The position numbers and the translations under genes were made by a program. DNA of 64,000 nt from Dreissena polymorpha (lineage: Eukaryota; Mollusca; Bivalvia; Myida; Dreissenidae): NCBI RefSeq assembly GCF_020536995.1, contig NC_068359.1, forward strand, positions 80,860,454-80,924,453, in the 5' to 3' direction. The number at the start of each line of letters is the position of its first letter. The first letter of the stretch is position 1. This document shows positions 1 to 13,800 of this stretch, piece after piece. Below the pieces are notes generated by a model. That model was not told where the DNA came from. It ran no database searches and worked only from the letters and a program-made list of their open reading frames with translations.

Positions 1-543
1 GCTTTCCAGTCTCGTCCATATTCCAAATCTGGTTTGGCTCTTCCAACAAACCTAGGTTCCCAAGAATTTTGCCCAGATCGTTGACATAATTATTTACACC
101 TGTTGGATTTAACATTCTGGCACTAGATGTCCCGAGTTTTTCAGGCTTGCGGATGACAACTGATGGATGCCGTTTTTTCAGACCTTCAAAATAGCCTTTC
201 CCGGGAATTCTATTTTTAAATGGCGTTTTCAAACCAATCTTTTGGCAAAGTTGTCCCGTCTTTACAAGAAGCTCTTGTCGCGTTATGCCAAAACCACAGC
301 TTGCGGCTGTTGTAACTTGATCAATAATTTTCTCTTCAATTTCAAGAGAAACAACAGGAGGGCGACCTGGTTTAGCATCCATATCAACTTTACCATTCAA
401 TCGATCACTAAGGGTTGATTTAGGGACTTGAAATTGCTTAGAAGCCTGTCTTAAGCTTAAAGCACCCCCTTTACCGCTTCCACCGCCTGTTTTAATACGC
501 TATCGATGTATTTTATGTAGATATTTTTTGATTTTCGCACCAT
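1..543 (-). pseudogene. pogo/Tigger-type transposase, N-terminal part, runs off the window edge
   Basis: Read on the minus strand, an ATG at 543-541 starts MVRKSK, followed by a helix-turn-helix of the psq type (residue string SLRQASKQFQVPKSTL) and a second DNA-binding segment (ITRQELL, then FKNRIPGKGYFEGLKKRHP). The last piece before the window edge is QIWNMDETGK, the first catalytic Asp motif of the pogo/CENP-B-like DDE domain. The frame is open from about 465 down to 1. The ATG frame meets the main frame only if one base is missing near 457-465 (a run of Gs), so this copy is probably frameshifted close to its start. Such proteins cut and paste Tc1/mariner-superfamily DNA transposons with TA target sites. 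The rest of the DDE domain lies outside the window. Confidence 0.85.
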
Positions 544-1282
544 CTGAAAAAATCAGTTTGCTGTGTCTAATGTATCTTAATTTTTTGGATATTTTGAAGT
601 TTTCCGAAATTAGAGTATGTAAAGGTTCGAAATTACAGTCACTTGGATCATCGGTGGATTGTAATTTTGGACATTTTTAAAAGGGATTTTAAAATAGAAT
701 TTAAATAGAAAATGACATATATTTATAACATTTATCAAGTCTTAAAATCAAACTGCACGATTGTTAAGTTAATTATGTCAAATATGCAATATACCTTTTA
801 ATTTATGTAAAAAAACACAATACCTTTCACGAGTTTCAAATTTTGTGCCTAGTGAACTTCGAAGCGAGGGTGTAAAGGGAGTTAAATGTGTGCGGTTTAA
901 ATAAACATCACGTGGCAAACATGCTTGATTGACTGGTTTAATAAATGTAAACACTGTAACCAAAATATTGGTTTAAAATCGCCGAAATTATTCATCAGTG
1001 GTAAGCGTGAGTGGTTTATAATCGGTCAAGTGTCCGAAATTTCACGACGTCCGAAGTTGTCAGCTTTTACCCTATTTCATTTAATGATAATGATTAACTT
1101 TGTGCTAGGTATTGACCTATGAAAATAAATAAGATGTGGTAATAGCTGGACAAATGAGTTTCTGCCACTAGTAGTCCCATTTACTGGTCATGCAAAGTTG
1201 AACATTAGAATGGATTGTCTGTAGCCATTACACAACCTGAAATTGTTCATAGATGGTGTGTTCATGAATTGCTCTTGCAAAG
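544..1282. other. No gene seen; probable flank of the pogo element
   Basis: AT-rich sequence upstream of the transposase start. Short ORFs on both strands show no recognisable domain. It may include the 5' end of the pogo-type element, but I could not find its terminal repeat. Confidence 0.3.
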
Positions 1283-1286
1283 TTAA

Positions 1287-1488
1287 CCCTTTGCATGCTG
1301 GGAAATTTGTCGTCTGCTAAAATGTCGTCTGCTGAATTTCTAAAATTAGCATTTTCTTCGATTTTTTCAAAGAACACTCAGAATAGCAAACAGTTTGGAT
1401 CCTGATGAGACGCCACGTTCTGTGGCGTCTCATCTGGATCCAAACTGTTTGCAAAGGCCTTCAAAATCCGGTTCCCGCACTGTAAGGG
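1287..1488 (+). mobile_element. TTAA-flanked MITE, family 1 (piggyBac-like ends)
   Basis: 202 bp flanked by TTAA on both sides (1283-1286 and 1489-1492). It begins CCCTTTGCATGCTGGGAA and its other end, read inverted, begins CCCTTACAGTGCGGGAA. TTAA duplication with CCC termini is the piggyBac hallmark. The centre is a strong inverted repeat (CAAACAGTTTGGATCC, then GACGCCAC and its complement). It has no coding capacity. Other copies lie at 24479-24685 and 53505-53710. Confidence 0.85.
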
Positions 1489-1755
1489 TTAAATGTTCCT
1501 TTTAAAAAATAATTCTCAAGAATGTGGAAGTTGAAGGATGTAACCTCTGCTGAAATAAAGTTTTTCATCGTACTTGCAATGAATATGGGGCTCATTTGCA
1601 TGTCAGATTTTAAATCTTCTTTTGTTGAATAAAATGTTTAATGAATATTTTATTTGAAACACATATTGTAACAAAATGTAAGTTTGATTTAAATATTAAA
1701 TAGCTTAAATTAAAAAAAATAATGAAGTAAAAAGATCCTGAACATTATGGGTTTT

Positions 1756-1885
1756 GTATAAAAAAAAAGTAAGTTGATAACACATGTTTAAGTAAAAGAA
1801 AGTAAGTTGATAACACATGTTTAGGTAAAAGAAAGTAAGTTGATAACACATGTTTAGGTAAAAAAAGTAAGTTGATAACACATGA
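1756..1885. repeat. 33-bp minisatellite, about 4 units
   Basis: About four near-identical units carrying AAGTAAGTTGATAACACATG, spaced about 33 bp apart. Because 33 is divisible by 3 the minus strand stays open across it, which produces a spurious repetitive ORF. The stretch from 1489 to 1755 holds nothing recognisable. Confidence 0.85.
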
Positions 1886-2039
1886 AATATAAGACAAATG
1901 TTGGTTTTATACACTTATGTCTTACTCTTTTTTTAAATTAAATATAGCATTTTGAAATCAACAACCCATTTCAGCCTCTATTATAGCAGTAATGAGGCTC
2001 AAACGTTATAGCATACAAAGCAGGTTAAGTGTTAAATAT

Positions 2040-2300
2040 ATAAACTCGGTTTAATACATCAACAATACAACAGTTACAGTTAAGTGAGTTTGTTTATATT
2101 TGTCCATGTTTTCTCCCAAAGTGTCGAATGGGAGTTACTTTTTATAAATGCTGATGGACATTTGTGAAATGAGGGATATGAAAAAAGTGAAGAGTTGACA
2201 CTGAACAGAAACCACTTCTGTTTTAAGTTGTCTCACTTGTCCCTAAAATTTCAACGTAGGCTGAGCCCTGAAATTGCAGTGAATATGGGAAAAACATGCC
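2040..2300. repeat. Diverged dispersed repeat, copy A
   Basis: Shares a run of matching blocks with 8520-8790, in the same order: GCTGATGG, AATGAGGG, AAGTGAAG, CTGAACAGAAACCACTTCT, AAGTTG and CTCACTT. The two copies are clearly diverged. No terminal repeats or coding potential are visible. The flanks 1886-2039 and 2301-2960 show nothing else. Confidence 0.6.
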
Positions 2301-2959
2301 AGGTTAAATTCTGAAAAATGACACATCCAACTACTGTGAAATAATGAACATGCTGCTTTGATAGTTGAGAAAAAGTGGACTGTACTCCAGAGCTCCAGAT
2401 AAAAATTTGGTCAAATCCTTATTTACTCCCTATTTTAAAAATTAATTCTTATTTTACCCCCTATTTATAAAAATTAATTCTTAACAATTGCCAATTATTT
2501 CAAGCCAGCGGTATAGCTTTTTCCATGTCTCGGCTGTTCTATCGGACACTGAACCTGAATGTTTTTTGAGTGCTTTAGATCTATTTTAAATCTAAATCAT
2601 TATTTAAGAAATTTAATTTGTTTTTACGCCTTTACGCATTTTATCTGGAGCACTGGTACTCCATTTTATGTAATGTTTTAATTGGCTTGTATCTTCCTTT
2701 TGTTTTGTACTAAATTCCTTAAAAAAGTGATATAAATGAAAAAACTTTATATACATGTTGTTAATTAAATTTGTTTTCAACAGCATGTGTAATTTAAAAC
2801 TTATCTTTGATTATTGCTACTAATGATGCAATTTGAATATCTCAAGAGATAATCCCTGCATTATAAGGCCAGGTATCGGAGCCAGGCTTTGGGAAAATGG
2901 GTTTTAATGCATGTAACGACACATAACGCTTTTATTGAATTTCTCGTTTCAAGGAATTC

Positions 2960-3075
2960 TCTTTAAAACCAATATCCAGTCAAGGCCGAAAGCATCATCC
3001 CTGATAAGCCTGTGCGGTCTGCAAAGGCTAATCTGAGACAACACTTTACCCACATGTATCAAGCCCCATTTTCCC
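2960..3075. repeat. Foldback repeat (CCTGATTAGCCTGTGCAG family)
   Basis: Contains CCTGATAAGCCTGTGCGG and an imperfect inverted partner, then the family tail with an ACACTTTACNCACATG motif. It is one of at least eight copies in the window, here 55 bp upstream of the first NDRG coding exon. Confidence 0.7.
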
Positions 3076-3142
3076 AAGGGGGTGACTCATTTATATTCGT
3101 GGATATTTAATGAGGATTTCTGTCTTGCAGCCCACAAGTCCC

Positions 3143-3229
3143 ATGGAGAAGATAACCCACATTGAGCTCACGGGCATACAGTGCGAGGAGGCCAAGCCCC
3201 GATCCTTCAACACCAATTCTGCGTTTCAG
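3143..3229 (+). CDS. NDRG: NDRG coding exon 1
   Basis: Encodes [13 protein letters not shown] to NSAFQ (29 codons). The exon as transcribed probably begins at 3131 after TTGCAG; the 12 bases before the ATG are in frame and open. It ends CAG|GTAGTA, phase 0. The N-terminal segment is the least conserved part of the family, so the exact start is less certain than the exon itself. Confidence 0.75.
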
Positions 3230-4716
3230 GTAGTACCTGGGTTCCCTCTGGCTCAAAATTTTCTGTAGCCAAATTACTGGGGGACATATTGTTTTTGCCC
3301 TGTCTGTTTGTTGGTTTGTTTGCGTCTAACTTTAACATTGGCCATAACTTTTGCAATATTGAAGATAGCAACTGGATATTTGGCATGCATGTGTATCTCA
3401 TGGAGATGCACATTTTGAGTGGTGAAAGGTCAAGGTCATCCTTCAAGGTCAAAAGTCAAAAAACTAAATTCAAGGGAAGTAACAAGCTTTAAAGGGAGAA
3501 TTTCTATTTTATATATTTGGCAGGTACATATCATTTTCACAAGGGAATTAATATTTTTTAAAGGGATATAATAATTTATTTTTTTAATTCAAAGCGGGGC
3601 AGTAGAGGGCATTGTGTTTCTGACAAACACATCTCTTGTAATGTCTTAATTCTTATTATTTTGGATATTTTATTGGTGATTATGTAGAGAACCTTGTGTT
3701 GCCAAATGGAATGGATTGTAGCCAAAGTTCCTTATTTGTTGCCATTTGCTAATTTTGCGAATTGCAGATTAAGCCCTGAGATACAGATGAGAAATCAACA
3801 CAACCTTCGCATGTCTATGGCTTTTATGTCCATGAATATTTTGATACAACATTAGGTTGAATATACACTGCAACTCCAATATATCACGGTCCGTTATATC
3901 GCGTTGTCCAATATATCGCGAATCGGCTATGGCTCCCAAAAATCTGACGTGCATAATCCCCAAATAAAATGTTTTAATCTGAGAATTTAGTGAATTTAAA
4001 TCCGTTTCAAGCTAGTATTTTTCCCTTTTTTCACCAACTTTAATCCAACATTCATAATCCAGTTTTGACCAGATTGTTTGCTTACATTGTACATCACTTT
4101 AACACATGCGTACTGCGATAAACAATAGCCCCTCTTGTCAAACATCACAGGTCATTTCGGGTGTTACCATTCTGTATTGAATTTGCTTTGAACTGCCGAA
4201 ACGCACCAGTGCACACATGAAGGTGTACACAAATATAACTGTAAATGTCACACGTCAATACTGACCTATCTCAACAATCTGTGTGCGTTAGATACAGTGT
4301 AAACTACTTGCTTTTAATTGAGAGGTAAAGATCCCTCAGTTTGTCAAAATGCACTACTATTAAAACCCATGCTTTCCATGCTTTTCATGAGAATGAATGA
4401 CGTCATTTTGTACATGGTCTAATTTGTGCATGCTTTCTTGAACAATACAACTCGGCAATGTTCTTCGGATTACAAATTTAATTATATGCATTTGAAAATA
4501 CTCACAAGGAATAATGTTTTGTGTTATACCAATGAATAACATATGGATATAACACATAATTGAATAAGGTAGGTAAATAGCGTGTTTTTAGATTGCATAA
4601 CGATGCTAATGCATACATATACATGCATACATAACCTTACAAAGTATTTAACGTGCGCCGGATATATCACGGTCGCAATCTTTGGACCCCTTCAACCGCG
4701 ATATATTGGAGTTGCA

Positions 4717-4807
<91 letters not shown>

Positions 4808-7800
4808 GTACAGTAACCCGACAATGACTTAAATTCATTAATATTTAAATACTTTGTTAGGATGATTGTTTATTGTGCACAGTGCACAGTCTCCTGACAG
4901 TGAATTTTATGCATGAATATTTTAATGTAATGATAGGTATGTATAGTAGCCCTAGTTATATAAAGAGTACTTGATTGACCACATGCATTAAAGCTGCCTT
5001 TACAATAACACTGTATAGACAATGGAATTTATTTGGCTATGTTTTCTATATTCACTTGACCTAAATTTCTTGCGATAATTTATGCAGCAACACCATTGAT
5101 TTCCAGTCGAATCAGGCACACTTTCTAAATTTGGGGACCACTCACAAATTGCAATCGTGTAATGTTAAGTGACAACTGCTGAATTATTTCCAAGTTTGTC
5201 AATTAACATCATTTTTTTATAGAGTTATTAAATTTAAATCTTAGTGAGTGACTATAACATTCACTATAGAACTAAATATAATTTTGCATGATTTTCCTCA
5301 TTTTATGTTGAGCAAAGAAAAAAAGAGGAATGTATTCTGATTAACTAGCAGTATCATCAGTCCAGATTTCATGATACATTTGTGCTATATAATGTTTGTT
5401 TTTCTGTGATTTACATGTTCGTCATGATTTTCTGTTCCATATTACAGAGTTATGATGTTGAGACATCCTATGGAACGGTCCATGTTGCCATGCAGGGGGA
5501 TAAGACAAAGCCTGCCATTTTTACCTACCATGATATTGGACTCAACCGTATGTATATAATTTTGCCAGTCTTCAAAATAAGGGACTTGTTTAAGGTATTA
5601 TGCCCCCCTTCCAAGAAGAGTGGGTATATTGTTTTGCACGTGTCGGTTGGTCCGTCCAGTGAAAAATTGTTTGAATTAATATATTTGTTAAAGCTTCAGA
5701 AATTTGTGCTTGGTACAGATTTTGCCCGGTATTTTATTTTTATTAATTTCTGATTGGCTAACGGATGGCAAGGACATGAACGGTAACTGACGAAAAATCT
5801 TCGCTACTTTCCAAAAATCTTAACAAGTCAACAAGTAGTCACCAGAAATTGCAACTAGAAAGACTATAATATAGTACAATTAGTTAGGGCTCAAGGGGTG
5901 GGGGAGTCTCAATATCTCCATTGGGGACCAGCGTCCCCAGACCGCCGGCCTAATTTTCCGGATTTTAATTTTCTGACAATTGACACCACTGGAAGCGCAG
6001 TGCACAAGAAACAAAAACCGTAACTCCACTGCACATTCTTTTTATGCCCCCCTTCGAAGAAGAGGAGGTATATTGTTTTGCACATGTCGGTCGGTCAGTC
6101 GGTCGAAATAGTAAAATGGTTTCTGGATGATAACTCAAGAATGCTTAGGCCTAGGATCATGAAACTTCATAGGTACATTGATCATGACTGGCAGATGACC
6201 CCTATTGATTTTCAGGTCACTAGGTCAAAGGTCAAGGTCACAGTGACTCGAAATAGTATAATGGTTTCTGGATGATAACTCAAGAATGCTTAGGCCTAGG
6301 ATCATGAAACTTCATAGGCACATTAATCATGACTGGCAGATGACCCCTATTGATTTTCAGGTCACTTATTTAATTACTGCCTTTTGCTTATTTTCCTACT
6401 TTATTTTTGACTGTACCATGATTCCAAGACATCCAAAACTGTTGCAAGGTGTGCTTTGTGCCAGACATAATTGCCAATTTTTTCACATTAGCTTTTGCGT
6501 AACAGCCAATACAAAAGGCTAGCCGAGTTTTCGAAGAAAACGTGGAATGCTGCCAAATTTCAGCCCCAAATTGTTTACAATAAAACTCGCTTTCATGCAT
6601 AAGCCAATACATAAAATTCGCAGAGTTTACTAATAAATCGGTGGAATGCTGCCAAATTTCAGCACCAAATAGTCCGCCAATACAACTGTCTCCATCCTGG
6701 CCTTTTTCTCTGTTTCAGATGTGACCTGTTTCCAGGGTTTCTTCAACTACATCGACATGCAGGCCATCATGAAGCACTTCTGTGTGTACCACGTCAATGC
6801 CCCAGGAATGCATGAGGGCGCCATCAATCTGTCACCAACGTAAGTATTATATAAACACCAATCGGGGAAAATTGGGCCTAACGCATGTGCGTATTATGTC
6901 CCAGATTTGCCTTTACAGTTTGCACAGGCTAATTAGGGACGCCATTATCCGCCTTTAATTGATTTGTGTTCAGGGATCATATTTTTTTCGGTTTTGTTGG
7001 TCCTAGACAGATTGGGGTCATGAAAGACCGATTGAAAATCCCAAAGAGTCGGTCCGATTCTGTTTGCTAAAATTCCCATGTCATGAAATCGATTACGCAG
7101 TGCACATGCTAGCATACCCTTATTACATTCTTATCTCGATTAGGTGTGATAAACCATACACTGCAGTCTCTAAACCGGTCAGGACCAGTCTAATGCACGT
7201 CAGCCGACTAGTATCAGCGTATGACACCAATCAACGAAGATTCGCGCGGTTGTGTATTAGTCAAGCTTGAATAACCCAGTGTCAATATCAATCGATAATT
7301 TCACTGGCTTATACCTAGCACACTTATCGGTCCGTAATGTGTGCTCGTCCACGATAAAATCGTTGACAGTTACTAAGGAGATTAAAACCTCGATGTTATC
7401 CTCGTGGAAATTGTGAATTTCATGCATGATACAGTCTGTAAACTTTCATATAAACAAAGAAGAAAATCGGATATTCTGCAATAATTGTCGGCGGTACTTA
7501 TACACTGAAAGCACGCACTGTAACTAAACAAAACATGCCGATACATTTTCAACCAGCGTAATAATCCGGCAATAAATGAATGAAAGTTGCGGTTTTGATT
7601 GACAGAACAGCCGAAAGTTATTTTTATGGGCGGAACTTCCCATTAAATAGTACACAAGAAAAATAATATACATTGTATAAATCTTTAGTAAAAATCGTGT
7701 TAGAATCAAAATAATTCGTGCACTTTATTGTTTGTTGTTGAATTACCCACGACCGGAAGTTAAGATGCGTGTTTTTGAATCACTCGTGCTTCGCACTCGT

Positions 7801-10800
7801 GATTTAATCCCTAGGCATCGTAACTATCGGCCGTGGTTTATTTGACAACAAACTATAACGTACAGGAATTGTTTTTCAACTATTTGGTTTTATTATTGCC
7901 AGTAGCCAACCTACGCACAGACATTTGTTAGATTCAATGCATGTGTGTAAGCTTTTATCGAGTCGACAATGAATTAAAACATCGGTATAGACTTACACAG
8001 ATTAATTAATAATATTGACAACGATGAAAAGTCAGATAAAACAGTTAACGAAACAACAATGAAATAGCTAATGATAAAACCAATTGAGAAAACCTTGTAT
8101 GTTCCGTTTAAAAAAATGCTTAAGGCAATTTAACTTGTACATTATTATACCCTCTTCATGAATGGCAAAATCAATGGTATATATTTTAACGTAATTTGTC
8201 ATAATTTCGGACAAAAATTTTCGGACACTTTTCCCCCCATTTAAATCCGGACCGATTGATGTTGCTGGATAATATGATCCCTGTTTGTGTTAATTTAAAA
8301 ATTACATAAAAGTGGAAAGGTTCATCCTGGATTAGCCTGTGCAGACTGCTGAGGCTAATCCGGGATGACACTATACACATGTATTATATGTATCATATTA
8401 TAGTTTGATTAATGATATTTCAACTAAAGTGATAGTTTTGATTCAGGAAATAAAACCGTTAGTGCAATGACTTCTCCTCCTTTGGACGAGATATTGACTG
8501 ATATTTTATTATTTAAATTCAGTTTAATACATAATTAAACAACTTTAAGACTTTAAATAGTCTGTTTGTTTATATTTCTTAATGTTTTTCCTTAAACTGA
8601 CAAGTGTGAGTTGATACTGATTTATTATGCTGATGGGCGTGGTATAATGAGGGGAATACATTAAGTGAAGTTGATTAAAAGCTGAACAGAAACCACTTCT
8701 CTTATAAGTTGCCTCACTTCTCCCTTATTGCAGCTGAGGTAGAAGTAACTTCTCTGTAAAATTTGAATGTTGGCTCAGACCTGATAGATCTCAAACAATC
8801 TTACAGATTTGACAGAGGGAACCCTAATATTCAGATGTCATCTTGGAATTGTGTTTTTAAAAACAGTCTACTCTTGTTATCTCGAAGTCGGCGGGAACAA
8901 GAAAAAATATCGTGATAACGAGAGTTCGAAATATCCGATTAATTTACCTTGTTTTTAACATGTATACACCTGCTAAGTGGCATAATCCACTCTACTACCC
9001 TATATATTACAAGGCACGATTAAATGCTTAGAACGGTTTAAGTGTTACTGAATTGAATGAAAACATGCGGTTATCATTTTCTTAACTGTCTAGTAAACAT
9101 CTGGTAATGTTGCTATTTAAAGATATGATGCAATTTACGTCCAATCAAGACGAGGGTTTTTCATCTGGAATACTGAACTGTTCATGAACATTTTGCAGTT
9201 TGAAATGCAAAGTTCAATCCATTATTAGTGCAGGATAAAAAAAACACACAGGTTATAAAGTGACAGGCCTTACTCAAGTGTTAATGGCTAAGGACATTAC
9301 ACACGTGTGGCCATTGATGCAATAAACGGATCAATTATCTACCGCACAGTATCTGGAGCAGCTGGGCGAAGCGGGACGATGAAGTATCAAAGAACAAATT
9401 TATCACCTTTGCCGACACTAGGACAGTTATTCGCACTTCGAGATAAACCACAGTAAATACATGTAAAATCAGGACTCGGGACAAATTTTTATAAAATCAA
9501 GATATGCGATGTTTATTAAAATAGATAAAGAAGGAAAAAAGTTGGGACGTTGAGCTTACTTCGACATATCGAGAAAATCTTGATATCCGATATTGAGATA
9601 ATGAGAGTAGACTGTATTGCAGTTTTCTCTAGAAAATGTTCTTGTACCGTAATGTTTTTTTGCCTTAACATTTATGATTCTAATCTATTATAGATTTTTT
9701 ACAGATGTAGATAGTTGTTTATTTTGTACTTCAATATAACTGAGTTGTGTATCTTTGTTATGAGTTTGCTTTTTGTTAAAAGTGGAAAGTAGATTTTAGG
9801 TAGTCTTTAATTATGTTAGTGTAAGAGCACCTTCGTCAAGAGGTATCCGTTTACCACTCAGAAACGCATTTTGACGTGTTTGAAGTCCCTTAGAAAATCA
9901 CATTTAATTTAAGTCCTTTCTTAATATATTCAAGTTTTAAAGGCTTCATTTTCAAACCTTTGATATTGATGAGCAACAAACAGCATAAAACCTGAACAGA
10001 TTGCGAGTTGCTGTATGCACATAGACATTTTCACTTTGGGTCTGAGTGGGAAAGGGTTATACAACATGTGCATACATGTGTGCCGTATACATACATGTGT
10101 GTGTGCCGTCTACATACATGTGTGCCGTATACATACATGTGTGGCATATACATACATGTGTGCCGTATACATACATGTGTGCTGTATACATACATGTGTG
10201 CTGTATACATACATGTGTGCCGTATGCATACATGTGTGCCGTATACATACATGTGTGCCGTATACATACATGTAATTCTTTGGTGAACAGTGCTGAAGCT
10301 GTTGGTAAACCTGAGGCTGTTGTAAAAAGGTTGGTAATTGTAGCTAAACCACAGCTCACTAGTGTAATCTTGTTGAGTGAGTTCCCTTCTCTAACCATTC
10401 TCTGTTATCACATTTCACATAAAGATTTTGCATAAAAGGCCACGTTGCATTCAATGCTGTTGTTGGCACAATAAGTTATTCTTATCTTGCATGTGGTTTC
10501 TATTCACATATTCATAGCATTCAAATGCAATTCACAGTTTTGTTTTCAGCAGTTGCCAGCTGATTCCACTTGCATATACTGGGTGAAAATAGTCTCGATA
10601 CATTTGATACTAATGAAAATTATTTTACATGCCTGTTTGAAAAATGTGACGTCATATAGGATTACTTGTTGTGGGCGTATGTTCATCATACATGTGGCAG
10701 TGTCCAAGAGAACAAAGTCTGTTTTCTGACTCTTTAAAAGTTTAAATCCCATGGTGATAAAACATTGGGATAACGAATGTGAGAATGAAATTTTGGCTAA

Positions 10801-13800
10801 GATCGATAACTAGCCCAATGCCCTGAAAAGCTTCTTAATTTTGGCTCTTTTATTTTCAATCTTTACATATAAATAAAACCTTGAAATATTTATCATATGT
10901 ATTAACAATTTTTAACCAGGTTTTCCAGAGGAAAAAACTGGTTATTAGATTGGCGAATGTCGGCGGGCTTGCTGGTGGGCAGAACAAGCTTGTTCAGGCC
11001 ATAACTTTGTTGTTCATTGTGAGATTTTAAAATCATTTGGCACATTTGTTCACCATAATTAGAGGGTGTGTCACGCGAAAGAATTACGTCGATATCTCAA
11101 AGGTCAAGGTCACACTTTGAGTACAAAGGTGAAACATGGCCATAAATGAGCTTGTCCGGGCCATAACTATGTCATTCATCGTGAGATTTTAAAATCATTT
11201 GGCACATTTGTTCACCATCATGGGACGGTGTGTCACACAAAAGAATAACGTCAATATCTCCAATGTCAAGGTTGCCACAACTAAAATTAGATTTATTTTG
11301 AAACAAAGGGGGGTAATTATAAACAATCAGTTCAGTTTGAGTTGTCTCCCTTTATCAGACTTTTTTATGTCCCCCACTATAGTAGTGGGGGACATATTGT
11401 TTTTGCCCTGTCTGTTGGTCTGTCTGTTTGCGCCAACTTTAACATTTTGCAATAACTTTTGCTATATTAAAGATAGCAACTTCATATTTGGCATGCATGT
11501 GTATCTGATGAAGCTGCACATTTTGAGTGGTGAAAGGTCAAGGTCATCCTTCAAGGTCAGAGGTCAAATATATATGGCCAAAATCGCTCATTTTATGAAT
11601 ACTTTTGCAATATTGAAGATAGTAACTTGATATTTGGCATGCATGTGTATCTCATGGAGCTGCACATTTTGAGTGGTGAAAGGTCAAGGTCAAGGTCAGC
11701 CTTCAAGGTCAGAGGTCAAATATATGTGGCCCAAATCGCTTATTTTATAAATACTTTTGCAATATTGAAGATAGCAACTTGATATTTGGCATGCATGTGC
11801 ATCTCATGGAGCTGCACATTTTGAGTGGTGAAAGGTCAAGGTCATCCTTTAAGGTCAGAGGTCAAATATATGTGGCCCAAATCGCTTATTTTATGAATAC
11901 TTTTGCCATATTGAATATAGCAACTTGACATTTGGCATGCATGTGTATCTCATGGAGCTGCACATTTTCAGTGGTGAAAGGTCAAGGTCATCCTTCACAA
12001 GGTCATGGTCATCCTTCAAAGTCAAACGTCATATAGGAAGACATTGTGTTTCACAAACGCATCTTGTTTCACACTGAAAACCTGGTTTTGTGACAATTTT
12101 GTCCCTTGTTAATGTTTTGTTTGTTTGTTGTGTTTTGCTTTCTTCATAAGTATTTTAGTCAAACTTTGGCTGCCAGTTCCCCAACATACATTTTTCCAGA
12201 ATTACCTTGTTTACCAGTACTATGTGCACATACTGATGCTAGTAAACAACACTCCTACTTGAGTTATAGGTAGGGGGGAATAGCCATTAAAAGCAATACA
12301 TGACTTCTCCTTGTTCAAAATATGTAGCAGGGACGGGGATAGACAGTTTTAATAAACTGAACAAACATAGTGCTTTAGAAATACTGCACTAAATTTTGCC
12401 CCATTGGCGCAGAAAAGTACCATGTGCCTTCTAAGTTCAATGTCACATGGTACTTTTTTGCGCCAATGGTTCTGACTTGTTATGTTTACTTTCAGATTTG
12501 TGTACCCAACCATGGATGAACTAGCAGAGTCTGTTCTCACAGTGGCTGACTATTTTGAGTAAGTAGAGCAGGGGTGGCGAAATCTAAAAAAAAAATTATA
12601 CTTGTCCACGGACAACCATTTAGGAAATTTAACTTGTCCGTTGCTGAACTACACTTGTCCGTTAATGTTTATATAAATTAACGCATTTATTGATTAATGT
12701 AAAATAATGTGGAATAAATCAGAATAAGTATAATATGCTTGTTTTAGTTATAGTTGTATTTCCATGGTACATTCATTATAGCAGTATATTATAAACAATA
12801 TAAAGTCTTTCTCAAACTTTTAATCTTGCAAAGCTAGTGTTATTAAAACATGTGTTACACATAATTATACTTTTGATGAGTAAAAAAAAATGGCATACGC
12901 ATATTGTGCAATTATCAGTTGGACCAACAGTACCCCAATGCGGATTATTTGATCAGCCATTTTAAAATGCATGTTTACATGTATGTAAACAAGAGTAGAT
13001 GTTCTTTATTATTAATACATGTTTTCTGCATGTTCATGTATAAAATTTTTATAAAATGCAAAATCAAAGACTTTCGCTGGAGTATTTTAAATACTCCCGC
13101 AAAAGTCTTTGATTTTGTATGTTACTAATCAGCTAAAAAAAGTCATTAGTGAAATAATCTTTATTCTAAAAAATTATCTGAAGCTCTGATTGTAATCTTA
13201 ACAAAATAAACAAAGATGTATAAGATACGTCTTTGAATTAAACTTGTCCAATATGTGGACCTCATCAGTTCCATCTTTACTGTTGAAATCGTCTGAAATA
13301 ACAAGTTACATGTAGAACGTGTTTTGATTATCCTAGTTTGATACTTTTAATTCTGTCCGATTATATAAATAAAGAAACCAGTGTGTACACTGTCTTACAG
13401 TCGGGTTGAATGTTGAAAATGCGGCATGCTCCCGGTCTCTTATAGAATAAGGGAAATCACTGCGCAGGAGAGTATCCGTATTTTAGCTTGATTGCTCCGC
13501 AAATAGCACTGACAATGTAATCGTGTGTCAACATAAAGTTTTGTAAAACTTAATTACGGCTTTAATACAATTTATTTTTTTGTATTTCTTGACCTGACTG
13601 GTTGTCCACGGACAACTTAATTGAAAAAAATCAGTTGCCCAGACAAGCAAATGTACGACTCGGGCAACTCGAACATTTGATTTCGCCACCCCTGTAGAGG
13701 ATTCCCTGGTTTAATTTAATTGAACCAGTCTCCTGAAAAAACGGTCTTTGTGCATGTGCGTCAAGTGTTGTCCCAGATTAGCCTGTGAAGTCCTAACAGT

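Noticed and set aside
4582-4827. ORF ending in poly-Tyr-Ile
   Set aside because: Runs from a transposon end into the (TA)n microsatellite.
10008-10435. Several overlapping ORFs on both strands with MCVYTY / [10 protein letters not shown] repeats
   Set aside because: Produced by a 19-bp minisatellite without stops; all frames are open equally.
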